Part shown: one piece after another, positions 1 to 5,458 of the stretch
Layout of the letters: each line of letters begins with the position of its first letter
Numbering within the stretch: position 1 is the stretch's first letter
Assembly (NCBI GenBank): GCA_021780275.1
Contig: JAJXZC010000124.1
Coordinates: 1-5,490, forward strand
Direction of reading: 5' to 3'
Source: Pseudomonadota bacterium
Lineage (GTDB): Bacteria; Pseudomonadota; Alphaproteobacteria; Parvibaculales; Parvibaculaceae
Length of the DNA stretch: 5,490 nt
Notes under the pieces: generated by a model
The model's database searches: none
What the model was told of the DNA's origin: nothing
The model's input: only the letters and a program-made list of their open reading frames with translations
Made by a program: the position numbers and the translations under genes

Positions 1-1245
1 CGCCGGGTTGCCGTCGAACCAGCCGAGATAGCGCTGATAAACGGCTTTCGCATTGTGGTTGAGCGTGCCGTAATAGCCGCGCGTGTACCATTCTTCGGCG
101 AGCGTCGGCGGCAGCGCGATTTCTTCCGCGATCTCAAGCGGAGTGAGTCCATGGTTCGCCAGGCGCAGCGTCTGGTCATGAACATATTTGTACATGTCGC
201 GCTGCTTTGCGAGGAAGGCGATGGCGACATCGCGGCCCCAGCGCGGCCAATGGTGACTTGCGAAAAGCACTTCCGTCTTGCCACCGAAAATATCGATGGC
301 TTCGTCGATATAATGGCTCCACGACTTCGCGTCGCGCACCTGCGCCCCGCGCGGCGTGTAGAGATTATGCATATGGCAGGAGCAGTTCTCCGCCATGCAG
401 AGCGCCTTCATCTGCGGAAAGAAGAAGTTCATCTCCGCCGGCGCCTCGGAGTCCGGCGTCAACTGAAAGACGATCTCGACGCCATCGACAGTCAGCGTCT
501 CGCCCGTCCTGGTGATGATCTCGTTCGGCGGCACGAGGCTCACCTGACCGAGCGAGACGGTCTTGCCGAGACCTGAATCGACATGGCCCTTGGGCCCGCG
601 CGGGAGCAACGCGCCATACATATAGGTCGCCCGGCGGCCCATCGCATTGCCAGCCAGCACGTTCTCGCTCACCGCCTCTTCGAGGAAGCCTTCCGGGGCG
701 ATGATGCGAATGTCGCCTCGCGCGAGATCTTCATCGCTCAACACGCCTTTGACGCCGCCATAATGATCGACATGGGAATGGGTGTAGATGACCGCAACGA
801 CGGGCCGCTCCCCACGATGCTCGCGATAGAGCGCGAGCGACGTCCGCGCCGTCTCCGACGAGATCAGCGGATCGATGACGATGATGCCCGTCTCGCCCTC
901 GATGATGGTGATGTTCGAGAGGTCGAAATTGCGCACCTGATAGATGCCTTCCGTGACCTTGAAGAGGCCATGGATCGAATTGAGCTGCGCCTGCCGCCAG
1001 AGGCTCGGATTGACGGTCGCGGGCGCGGGGCTACCTTCCTCGATGAAGGAAAAGGTCGACATGTCCCAGACGGGAAAACCTGCCTCGTTCAGCGATTTCG
1101 CATCGGGGATCGTGTCGATGAAACCGCGCCGTGCGAGCTCGAAATCCTCACCCGTTTCCTTCGGCAAATGGCCATGCAAGTGGCCATGCGCATAGCAGGT
1201 CGCCTCGCTCGCCTCTTTGGGCGCATTCGCCTGCGGCTTTTCCAT
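1..1245 (-). CDS. Alkyl sulfatase, SdsA1/YjcS-like, metallo-beta-lactamase fold (3' end outside window)
   Basis: The reverse strand stays open from an ATG at 1245 to the window edge, giving 415 residues of a family usually about 640-660 long, so the C-terminal part is missing. The zinc motif THSHVDHYGG gives H156, H158, D160 and H161. By comparison with SdsA1, E267 (in TPDSEAPAEM), E286 (in MAENCSCHMHN) and H331 (in ASHHWPRWG) should complete the binuclear zinc site. The visible end (about 370-415, with NHNAKAVYQRYLGWFDGNP) enters the alkyl-sulfatase dimerisation domain. The family hydrolyses primary or secondary alkyl sulfate esters to alcohol and sulfate; this protein's substrate is not known. 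The start is set by GGGAGG five bases upstream. No signal peptide is seen (N-terminus MEKPQANAPKEAS), unlike secreted SdsA1, so it is probably cytoplasmic. A His-rich stretch, CYAHGHLHGHLP, lies at 17-28. It follows phaC after 139 bases. Family assignment is firm; substrate is inference. Confidence 0.93.
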   Translation of the reverse strand, partial: MEKPQANAPKEASEATCYAHGHLHGHLPKETGEDFELARRGFIDTIPDAKSLNEAGFPVWDMSTFSFIEEGSPAPATVNPSLWRQAQLNSIHGLFKVTEGIYQVRNFDLSNITIIEGETGIIVIDPLISSETARTSLALYREHRGERPVVAVIYTHSHVDHYGGVKGVLSDEDLARGDIRIIAPEGFLEEAVSENVLAGNAMGRRATYMYGALLPRGPKGHVDSGLGKTVSLGQVSLVPPNEIITRTGETLTVDGVEIVFQLTPDSEAPAEMNFFFPQMKALCMAENCSCHMHNLYTPRGAQVRDAKSWSHYIDEAIDIFGGKTEVLFASHHWPRWGRDVAIAFLAKQRDMYKYVHDQTLRLANHGLTPLEIAEEIALPPTLAEEWYTRGYYGTLNHNAKAVYQRYLGWFDGNPA

Positions 1246-1250
1246 CGTTC

Positions 1251-1256
1251 CCTCCC
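1251..1256 (-). promoter_or_regulatory. Shine-Dalgarno of the alkyl sulfatase gene
   Basis: On the minus strand GGGAGG lies five bases before the ATG at 1245. It decides this start over the ATG at 1258, which is in another frame. The site suggests strong, independent translation initiation despite the 139-base gap after phaC. Confidence 0.75.
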
Positions 1257-1361
1257 ATGTTCCGGTGCCTTTGCGGCTCTTGCCGGGAGAGTAGAACGAG
1301 GGCGGCCGAAAACGTAAGAATTATTGCTCGCCAGAAACGGACGGGCTGCCGGCATTTTTGG

Positions 1362-1383
1362 CGCCGCAAGGACTCCGGCGGCG
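1362..1383 (-). other. Stem-loop directly after the phaC stop codon
   Basis: CGCCGC and GCGGCG form a perfect 6-bp stem around a 10-base loop, beginning one base after the phaC TGA. No T-run follows on the minus strand (the next bases are CCAAAAATG), so it is not a canonical Rho-independent terminator. It could protect the 3' end of the message or be chance in GC-rich DNA. The rest of the gap before the sulfatase start (1246-1361) shows no clear promoter or repeat. Confidence 0.25.
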
Positions 1384-1384
1384 A

Positions 1385-3241
1385 TCAGCCCTGTTTCACG
1401 TAAAGGCCCGGCGCCGGTTCGAGCAGCGGATATTCGGCCGCGCCCATGGCGGGTGGCGCGACCTTCTCGCCACCATGCGCTTCGAGCCAGTCCACCCATG
1501 CCGGCCACCACGACCCATCGCTTGCCGGCGTCACCTCCACCCAGCGCTCGGGATCGACATGCTTGTCCGCGGCGTTTCGATGCGCGAGGCGGTAGCGCCG
1601 ATGCGGATGGCCCGGCTCACTGACGATGCCCGCATTGTGCCCCCCGCTCGTGAGCACGAAAGTCACATCCGTATCCGCGATCAGGTTGATCTTGTAGACA
1701 GAGCGCCAGGGGGCGACATGGTCCGTCTCGGTCGCGACGGCGAAGATCGGCGCGCGAATATCCGTCAATGCCACAGGCACGCCGAGCGCCGTGAAGCGGC
1801 CTTCGAAAAGCTCATTGTCGAGAAAGAGGCGGCGCAGATATTCGCTATGCATGCGATAGGGCATGCGCGTCGCGTCGGCATTCCACGCCATGAGATCGTT
1901 CATCGGTTCGCGCTCGCCGAGCAGATATTCCTGCACCGCGCGCGACCAGACGAGATCGCGTGAACGCAACATCTGGAAGGCGCCCGCCATCTGCTTGGTA
2001 TCGAGGAACCCCTTGTCCCACATAAGATCTTCGAGCAGCGCAAGCTGGCTTTCGTCGACGAAAAGAAGAAGCTCGCCCGCTTCCGTGAAATCGGTCTGGG
2101 CGGCAAAAAGCGTAACGCTGTTGAACGGTCCGTCGCCATCGCGGGCAAGCCACGCGGCGGCAATCGATAGCAGCGTGCCGCCGAGGCAATAGCCCACGGC
2201 ATTGATCTGCCGCTCCGGCACCACGGCGCGAACGGCGTCGACGGCATCGAGAATGCCGAGTTTCAGATAATCGTCCATGCCGAGATCCCGATCTTCGGCG
2301 TCCGGATTCTTCCACGAGATCATGAAGACGGTATGGCCGCGATCGACGAGATATTTGACGAGCGAGTTCTGCGGCGACAGATCGAGAATGTAATACTTCA
2401 TGATCCATGCGGGCACGATCAGGATCGGCTCGGCGCCAACCTTTTCCGTCGTCGGCCTGTACTGGATGAGTTCGATCAGGCGATTGCGGAAGATGACCTC
2501 GCCCGGCGTTACCGCCACCGTCTCGCCCGGCTGGAAGGCCTCGGCGCCCGCAGGCCCCTGCCTCCTGAGCCCGCGCTGCAGGTCGTCCGCCAGGTTCATC
2601 GCGCCTTGCAGCAGGTTCTGCCCGCCGGTTTCCAGCGTCTTTTTCAACACGACCGGATTGGTCAGAATGTTGTTCGAAGGCGACATCATGTCGAGCGCCT
2701 GGCGCGCCATGAACGAAACGACATTCTCGTGATGGCGGTCGACGCCGCGCACCTCCGTCGTCGCGACATGCCACCATTGTTGTGTCAGCAGGAAGCCCTG
2801 ATAGAGGCTGTCGAAGGGCGGCTTGCTCCATGCAGGATTGTCGAAGCGGTGGTCCTGCGGCAAAGGCTCGATGCAGGCTTCCGTCTTCTTGCCGCCCACG
2901 CTCTGCGCGGCGTGGGTCGCGAGCCGCGCGGTCTTGGTCACCGCCTTGGTGGTGAGTTCCTGTTGCTTGCCGGGCGAGCTTGCCAGATGCAGAGCCCAGT
3001 CGAGGGCGGCGAGACCGGCGCTGGCGGGTGAGATGCCGAACGTCGATTGCGCGACCGTCGCCCGCAGCAGCCGGTCGAGGCTCGACCAATTGTGACGATG
3101 CGCGGCCAGAGGATCGGGTGCGGGACGGCGCGATGCCGCGGGAACGGCGGGCGGCACGTCATCGAGGAGTTTTCGCGGATTGCGCTTCGACGCCTTGAGC
3201 GCGGGGCGTTTACGGGCTGGTTGTTTCGGGCCTTGCGCCAT
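1385..3241 (-). CDS. phaC: Class I-type polyhydroxyalkanoate synthase (PhaC)
   Basis: This cytoplasmic, granule-associated enzyme polymerises (R)-3-hydroxyacyl-CoA into PHA polyester, releasing CoA. Numbering uses the 618-residue form from ATG 3241. Residues 1-25 are basic and probably disordered. Residues about 51-92 resemble the PHBC_N segment (SPASAGLAALDWALHLASSP). The PhaC N-terminal domain follows, with PAWIMKYYILDLSPQNSLV at 277-295, then the alpha/beta-hydrolase core. The lipase-like box GYCLGG holds the nucleophile C352; D507 (TETDHVAPW) and H535 (SGGHNAGI) complete the triad. The D-to-H spacing of 28 matches the Cupriavidus enzyme (D480/H508). The C-terminus LEPAPGLYVKQG is typical. 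A longer frame starts at GTG 3295 (636 residues) but lacks a Shine-Dalgarno, whereas ATG 3241 has GGAGG four bases upstream. It lies about 95 bases after exbD2. No phaA, phaB, phaR or phasin gene is in view, so substrate chain length cannot be judged. Confidence 0.95.
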   Translation of the reverse strand: MAQGPKQPARKRPALKASKRNPRKLLDDVPPAVPAASRRPAPDPLAAHRHNWSSLDRLLRATVAQSTFGISPASAGLAALDWALHLASSPGKQQELTTKAVTKTARLATHAAQSVGGKKTEACIEPLPQDHRFDNPAWSKPPFDSLYQGFLLTQQWWHVATTEVRGVDRHHENVVSFMARQALDMMSPSNNILTNPVVLKKTLETGGQNLLQGAMNLADDLQRGLRRQGPAGAEAFQPGETVAVTPGEVIFRNRLIELIQYRPTTEKVGAEPILIVPAWIMKYYILDLSPQNSLVKYLVDRGHTVFMISWKNPDAEDRDLGMDDYLKLGILDAVDAVRAVVPERQINAVGYCLGGTLLSIAAAWLARDGDGPFNSVTLFAAQTDFTEAGELLLFVDESQLALLEDLMWDKGFLDTKQMAGAFQMLRSRDLVWSRAVQEYLLGEREPMNDLMAWNADATRMPYRMHSEYLRRLFLDNELFEGRFTALGVPVALTDIRAPIFAVATETDHVAPWRSVYKINLIADTDVTFVLTSGGHNAGIVSEPGHPHRRYRLAHRNAADKHVDPERWVEVTPASDGSWWPAWVDWLEAHGGEKVAPPAMGAAEYPLLEPAPGLYVKQG

Positions 3242-3245
3242 GGAG

Positions 3246-3250
3246 CCTCC
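3246..3250 (-). promoter_or_regulatory. Shine-Dalgarno that decides the phaC start
   Basis: GGAGG lies four bases before ATG 3241 on the minus strand. The alternative in-frame GTG at 3295 is preceded by an AT-rich stretch without any purine-rich site. This favours the 618-residue product. Another strong-looking GGGAGGAG at 3283-3290 has no usable start codon at a suitable distance. Confidence 0.6.
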
Positions 3251-3258
3251 GGCATTGA

Positions 3259-3275
3259 CGCCGGAAAGTCCGGCG
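3259..3275 (-). other. Perfect hairpin in the phaC leader
   Basis: On the minus strand CGCCGGA, a three-base CTT loop and TCCGGCG form a 7-bp perfect stem, 17 bases upstream of the chosen phaC ATG and just before its Shine-Dalgarno. No T-tract follows, so it is not a terminator. It could affect message stability or translation. If the GTG 3295 start were real, it would lie inside the coding region. Confidence 0.4.
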
Positions 3276-3295
3276 CGAAACTCCTCCCATTTCAC

Positions 3296-3323
3296 ATATT
3301 AACCGCGACGTTTCGATGAACAA
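3296..3323 (-). promoter_or_regulatory. Possible phaC promoter (weak)
   Basis: On the minus strand TTGTTC (3323-3318) and TAATAT (3301-3296) are 16 bases apart, resembling weak -35 and -10 boxes. Transcription would start near 3290, giving a leader of about 50 bases that contains the 3259-3275 hairpin. It would also place GTG 3295 outside the message, in line with ATG 3241 as the start. The AT-rich box stands out locally, but the match is partial and could be chance. Confidence 0.27.
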
Positions 3324-3336
3324 GGGCCTGTGCGGC

Positions 3337-3756
3337 CTAGTCCATATATTGTTCGTTGCCGACGAAGCCGATGCGGGTGACGCCGAGCCTCTGCGCAGCC
3401 GCCAGCACCCGGGCCACATAATCGTATTTGACCAGCCGGCTGGGCTTGAGATGAATTTCGGGTTGTGGCGTCTCTGCCGCCGCCGATCTGAGATATTCGT
3501 CGAGCTTTGCCGTATCCGGCACCGCAACACCATTCCACAAGACGGTGCCGTCGAAATCGAGTTCGAGATCGACCACCTTCGGCTCCTGCTTCGGCGCCTG
3601 CACGTTGCGCGGCATGTCGAGCTTCACGGCATGGGTCTGGATCGGAATGGTGATGATGAGCATCACCAGAAGCACGAGCATCACGTCGATCAACGGCGTC
3701 GTGTTGATCTCCATCATGGGCTCGTCGTCTCTGCCGCCGCCGATGTTCATGGCCAT
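3337..3756 (-). CDS. exbD: ExbD/TolR-family proton-channel subunit, second copy
   Basis: A 139-residue ExbD/TolR protein: short cytoplasmic N-terminus, one membrane helix at about 22-42 and a periplasmic domain to the end. The motif INTTPLIDVMLVLL carries the essential membrane aspartate at D24, equivalent to D25 of E. coli ExbD. With ExbB it would couple proton flow to a periplasmic or outer-membrane partner. It shares MAMNIG, the helix and QPEIH (about residues 98-102) with the upstream ExbD, but the rest of the periplasmic domain differs, so this is a diverged tandem duplicate. The start is ATG 3756; an in-frame TTG at 3765 would add three residues, but it would abut the AGGAG at 3766-3770, which fits ATG 3756 with a nine-base spacer. 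The gap to the upstream stop is 12 bases. TolR rather than ExbD is possible, but no tolA, tolB or pal is present. Confidence 0.93.
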   Translation of the reverse strand: MAMNIGGGRDDEPMMEINTTPLIDVMLVLLVMLIITIPIQTHAVKLDMPRNVQAPKQEPKVVDLELDFDGTVLWNGVAVPDTAKLDEYLRSAAAETPQPEIHLKPSRLVKYDYVARVLAAAQRLGVTRIGFVGNEQYMD

Positions 3757-3765
3757 CGTCTGCAA

Positions 3766-3770
3766 CTCCT
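3766..3770 (-). promoter_or_regulatory. Shine-Dalgarno of the second exbD, overlapping the first exbD stop
   Basis: The minus strand reads TAGGAG: the TAG stop of the first exbD (3771-3769) shares bases with the AGGAG that serves ATG 3756. This arrangement implies translational coupling and points to a fixed ratio between the two ExbD proteins. Confidence 0.65.
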
Positions 3771-4200
3771 ATTGTGCCGTGCTGCGGTCGGGCTCGGTGA
3801 TGAAGGCGACCTTTTCGATGCCGCCGCGCTGACAATCGACGATCACCTTGCCGATGAATTCGAAGCGGGCATCCTTGTCGCCGCGCACATGGATCTCGGG
3901 CTGCGGCTGCTTCCGCGCCGCTTCCTCGATCTTCGTGAGCAGCGCCGCATTGTCGGCCATTTTTTCGCTGTTCCAGTAAACCCCGCCCGCGCGATCCACT
4001 GCCACGACCACGTTTTCGGGCTTGGTCTGCGTCGCCACATTCGACGCCTTGGGCAGATCGACCGGCACGGTCTGGATCGCGACGGGAATGGTGATGAGGA
4101 AGATGATGAGCAGCACCAGCATCACGTCCACCAGCGGCGTCGTGTTGATCGCGGAAATGACGTCGTCCTCGTCTCCGCTACTGCCAATATTCATCGCCAT
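3769..4200 (-). CDS. exbD: ExbD/TolR-family proton-channel subunit, first copy
   Basis: A 143-residue protein, close to the 141 of E. coli ExbD. Its topology is a cytoplasmic acidic N-terminus (GDEDD at 9-13), one membrane helix at about 23-43 and a periplasmic domain ending in ITEPDRSTAQ. The motif INTTPLVDVMLVLL places the proton-carrying aspartate exactly at D25. After the helix come PVDLPKA and QPEIHVRGDKDARFEF, both usual in the family. It is expected to form the ExbB-ExbD inner-membrane motor that energises TonB-dependent transport. The start is ATG 4200, with AGGAA (4213-4209) eight bases upstream; the in-frame ATG at 4194 would remove only two residues. It lies 74 bases after exbB, across a strong hairpin, and is coupled to the second exbD. 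A TolR role cannot be excluded by sequence alone. Confidence 0.94.
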   Translation of the reverse strand: MAMNIGSSGDEDDVISAINTTPLVDVMLVLLIIFLITIPVAIQTVPVDLPKASNVATQTKPENVVVAVDRAGGVYWNSEKMADNAALLTKIEEAARKQPQPEIHVRGDKDARFEFIGKVIVDCQRGGIEKVAFITEPDRSTAQ

Positions 4201-4239
4201 GTCGTCAATTCCTGAACGTCAACCCGACTGCCCGACGAA

Positions 4240-4260
4240 GGCGCGGGAAAAGCCCGCGCC
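4240..4260 (-). other. Perfect 8-bp hairpin between exbB and exbD
   Basis: On the minus strand GGCGCGGG, a CTTTT loop and CCCGCGCC form a perfect, nearly all-GC 8-bp stem, starting 14 bases after the exbB stop. The bases after it (TTCGTCGGG) lack a T-run, so full termination is unlikely. Intra-operon hairpins of this kind often mark RNA processing or protect the upstream message, which would fit the higher ExbB than ExbD stoichiometry. That role is inference. Confidence 0.6.
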
Positions 4261-4274
4261 CTCTCGCCGCTTTC

Positions 4275-5192
4275 TCAGACCTTTGTCAGCAGACGCGTCT
4301 CGACTTCCGTCGCAAAGCGCCGCACCTGATCGAGCGCCGCCTTGTTGCGGCGAATGAGCCAGTTGTAACCGAGCACCGCCGGAACGGCGACCGCAAGGCC
4401 GATGGCCGTCATGATGAGCGCTTCGCCGACGGGGCCTGCGACCTTGTCGATCGAGGCCTGACCCGCAAGGCCGATCTGGATCAGCGCGTGATAGATGCCC
4501 CAGACCGTACCGAAGAGGCCGATGAAGGGCGCCGTCGATCCGACCGTGGCGAGAAAGGCAAGGCCACCCTGAAGCCCTGCCGCGACGCCGTCGATGCCGC
4601 GGTTGAGCGCTGCAGTGGTCCAATCGATCAGGCTCACCTGCGCGGCAAGGCCGCGGCCATGCTGCTCCGCGGCTGCGATCCCCTGTTCGGCTACCGCTCG
4701 GAAGGCCGAATTCTTCGCAAGGGCCTCCGTCGCATCCTTGAGGCCTGGGGATTTGGCAAAGCTCTTCTGGGCCGCGCGGCCTTGCGCGAAGAGACCGCGC
4801 TGTTCCCAGAGCTTGGTGAAGAGGATGTACCAGCTGCCCATCGACATCAGCGCGAGGATGAGCAACGTGACTTTCGCCACCAAATCGCCCTGTGCCCAGA
4901 GCGCGGCGAGGCCGTAGGGATTGGAGACCGGCTCCGCCGCCGTCTCGGCAAGTGGCCCCTGAGCGCCGGGGGCGGGCTCGGCAGTCGTTGCCGTACCGGT
5001 CGCGGCAGGCGCAGCAGGCGCCGCCGTTCCCGCCGCAGCGGGGGCCGCCGGGGCCGCCGTCTCGGCGCGAAGCGGGCTCGAAAGCGCGAGGCTCAGCGCC
5101 ACAAGCGCGCCTGCCGACAGCAGCGTCAGCGCCCGAAGTCCCGCGCCAGAGCGCACCTCATCCGTATGGCGCGTCACACTTCCATTCGTCAT
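4275..5192 (-). CDS. exbB: ExbB, MotA/TolQ/ExbB-family proton-channel protein with N-terminal extension
   Basis: A 305-residue inner-membrane protein, longer than E. coli ExbB (244) because of an N-terminal extension. In order: a signal-peptide-like segment (hydrophobic about 20-38, possible cleavage after SPLRA at 43); an Ala/Pro/Thr linker at about 44-90 with an 11-residue tandem repeat; membrane helix 1 (about 103-126, VTLLILALMSMGSWYILFTK); a cytoplasmic loop; helix 2 (212-236, ATVGSTAPFIGLFGTVWGI); and helix 3 (256-279, ALIMTAIGLAVAVPAVLGYN). The pore threonines corresponding to E. coli T148 and T181 appear as T216 and T262. It should assemble with ExbD and use the proton gradient to energise TonB-dependent receptors. 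ATG 5219 would add nine residues, but it has no spaced Shine-Dalgarno and the extra codons (TCT AAC AAA TGT) look unlike the rest; ATG 5192 has only a weak GGGG six bases upstream, so the start is uncertain. It is the first gene of the exbB-exbD-exbD cluster. Confidence 0.94.
   Translation of the reverse strand: MTNGSVTRHTDEVRSGAGLRALTLLSAGALVALSLALSSPLRAETAAPAAPAAAGTAAPAAPAATGTATTAEPAPGAQGPLAETAAEPVSNPYGLAALWAQGDLVAKVTLLILALMSMGSWYILFTKLWEQRGLFAQGRAAQKSFAKSPGLKDATEALAKNSAFRAVAEQGIAAAEQHGRGLAAQVSLIDWTTAALNRGIDGVAAGLQGGLAFLATVGSTAPFIGLFGTVWGIYHALIQIGLAGQASIDKVAGPVGEALIMTAIGLAVAVPAVLGYNWLIRRNKAALDQVRRFATEVETRLLTKV
4995..5060 (-). repeat. Tandem 33-base coding repeat in the exbB linker
   Basis: Two adjacent copies encode TAAPAAPAAAG and TAAPAAPAATG, followed by a degenerate TATTAEPAPG. 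The two copies use different synonymous codons, so the repeat is kept at protein level or is old. It forms a flexible periplasmic spacer between the signal peptide and the first membrane helix. Confidence 0.7.
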
Positions 5193-5245
5193 GGGAAACC
5201 CCGAACATTTGTTAGACATTCCCGGCCCGGATCAAATTCCGCCTG

Positions 5246-5267
5246 CCGGCTCCTCCCGAGGCGCCGG
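5246..5267 (-). other. Imperfect hairpin in the exbB leader
   Basis: On the minus strand CCGGC and GCCGG pair around one G/A mismatch, an inner CCT/AGG stem and a CGGG tetraloop. It lies 27 bases upstream of ATG 5219 and could influence exbB translation. The stem is short and such structures occur by chance in GC-rich DNA. Confidence 0.25.
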
Positions 5268-5350
5268 ATCGCCGGACACCCTGCCTTTTTTATTTTCTTC
5301 GGCCGCACCCGCAATTCCGTGGGCCCGCCCAAGCGCAGCATTTCGCCCTC

Positions 5351-5361
5351 GTTCATTGAAC
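5351..5361. promoter_or_regulatory. Palindrome GTTCATTGAAC, possible operator
   Basis: GTTCA and TGAAC form a perfect 5-bp inverted repeat around one T. On the minus strand it falls just downstream of TTGACG (5368-5363), which resembles a -35 box, although the -10 partner (CGAAAT near 5345-5340) is poor. On the plus strand TTGAAC (5356-5361) could be a -35 box for the divergent gene. This is suggestive only. Confidence 0.22.
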
Positions 5362-5458
5362 TCGTCAATGCGGAAAGTCGCAATCCGCCTGCACGAAGCA
5401 GCCATAAAGCTGTTCGAGCCTTTGCGGACGGCGATTTATGGGGTGGAGAGAAGGAAAG

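Larger units (their letters stand above)
5193..5458. other. Probable divergent intergenic (promoter) region upstream of exbB
   Basis: About 240-265 bases separate the exbB start from a possible plus-strand start at 5459. A minus-strand frame of 64 codons (5383-5189) overlaps the exbB start and resembles nothing known, so it is left out. Visible elements are an AT-rich tract at 5284-5299 (CTTTTTTATTTTCTTC on the plus strand) within GC-rich DNA, an imperfect hairpin at 5246-5267 in the exbB leader, and a small palindrome at 5351-5361. No convincing Fur, RirA, Irr or LexA box was found by eye. Confidence 0.5.

Noticed and set aside
583..1317. Long plus-strand open frame of 244 codons
   Set aside because: It is antisense to the clearly conserved alkyl sulfatase and its translation is Arg/Asp/His-rich with no recognisable motif, as expected of a shadow frame in GC-rich DNA.
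1845..3089. Minus-strand open frame of 414 codons inside phaC
   Set aside because: It is the Arg-rich alternative frame of phaC, whose own frame contains the full catalytic triad and family motifs.
3316..4215. Long plus-strand open frame of 299 codons
   Set aside because: It runs antisense across both exbD genes; the His/Asp/Arg-rich composition with repeated similar stretches only mirrors the two duplicated exbD genes.
3337..5192. tol-pal cluster (tolQ-tolR)
   Set aside because: The extended ExbB with an N-terminal linker and the duplicated small subunit fit exbB-exbD-exbD better, and no tolA, tolB, pal or ybgC-like gene is present.
5246..5300. Rho-independent terminator on the plus strand before the T-rich tract at 5285-5300
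   Set aside because: No stem directly precedes the T-tract; the nearest hairpin ends at 5267, too far away, and no plus-strand gene ends there.
5351..5366. Alphaproteobacterial LexA box (GTTC-N7-GTTC)
   Set aside because: The first GTTC is present, but the second half at the required spacing reads TCGT, so the box is not met.
5189..5383. Minus-strand 64-codon frame upstream of exbB as a small gene
   Set aside because: No ribosome binding site or recognisable motif was seen, and it overlaps the exbB start out of frame, so leader sequence is the simpler reading.
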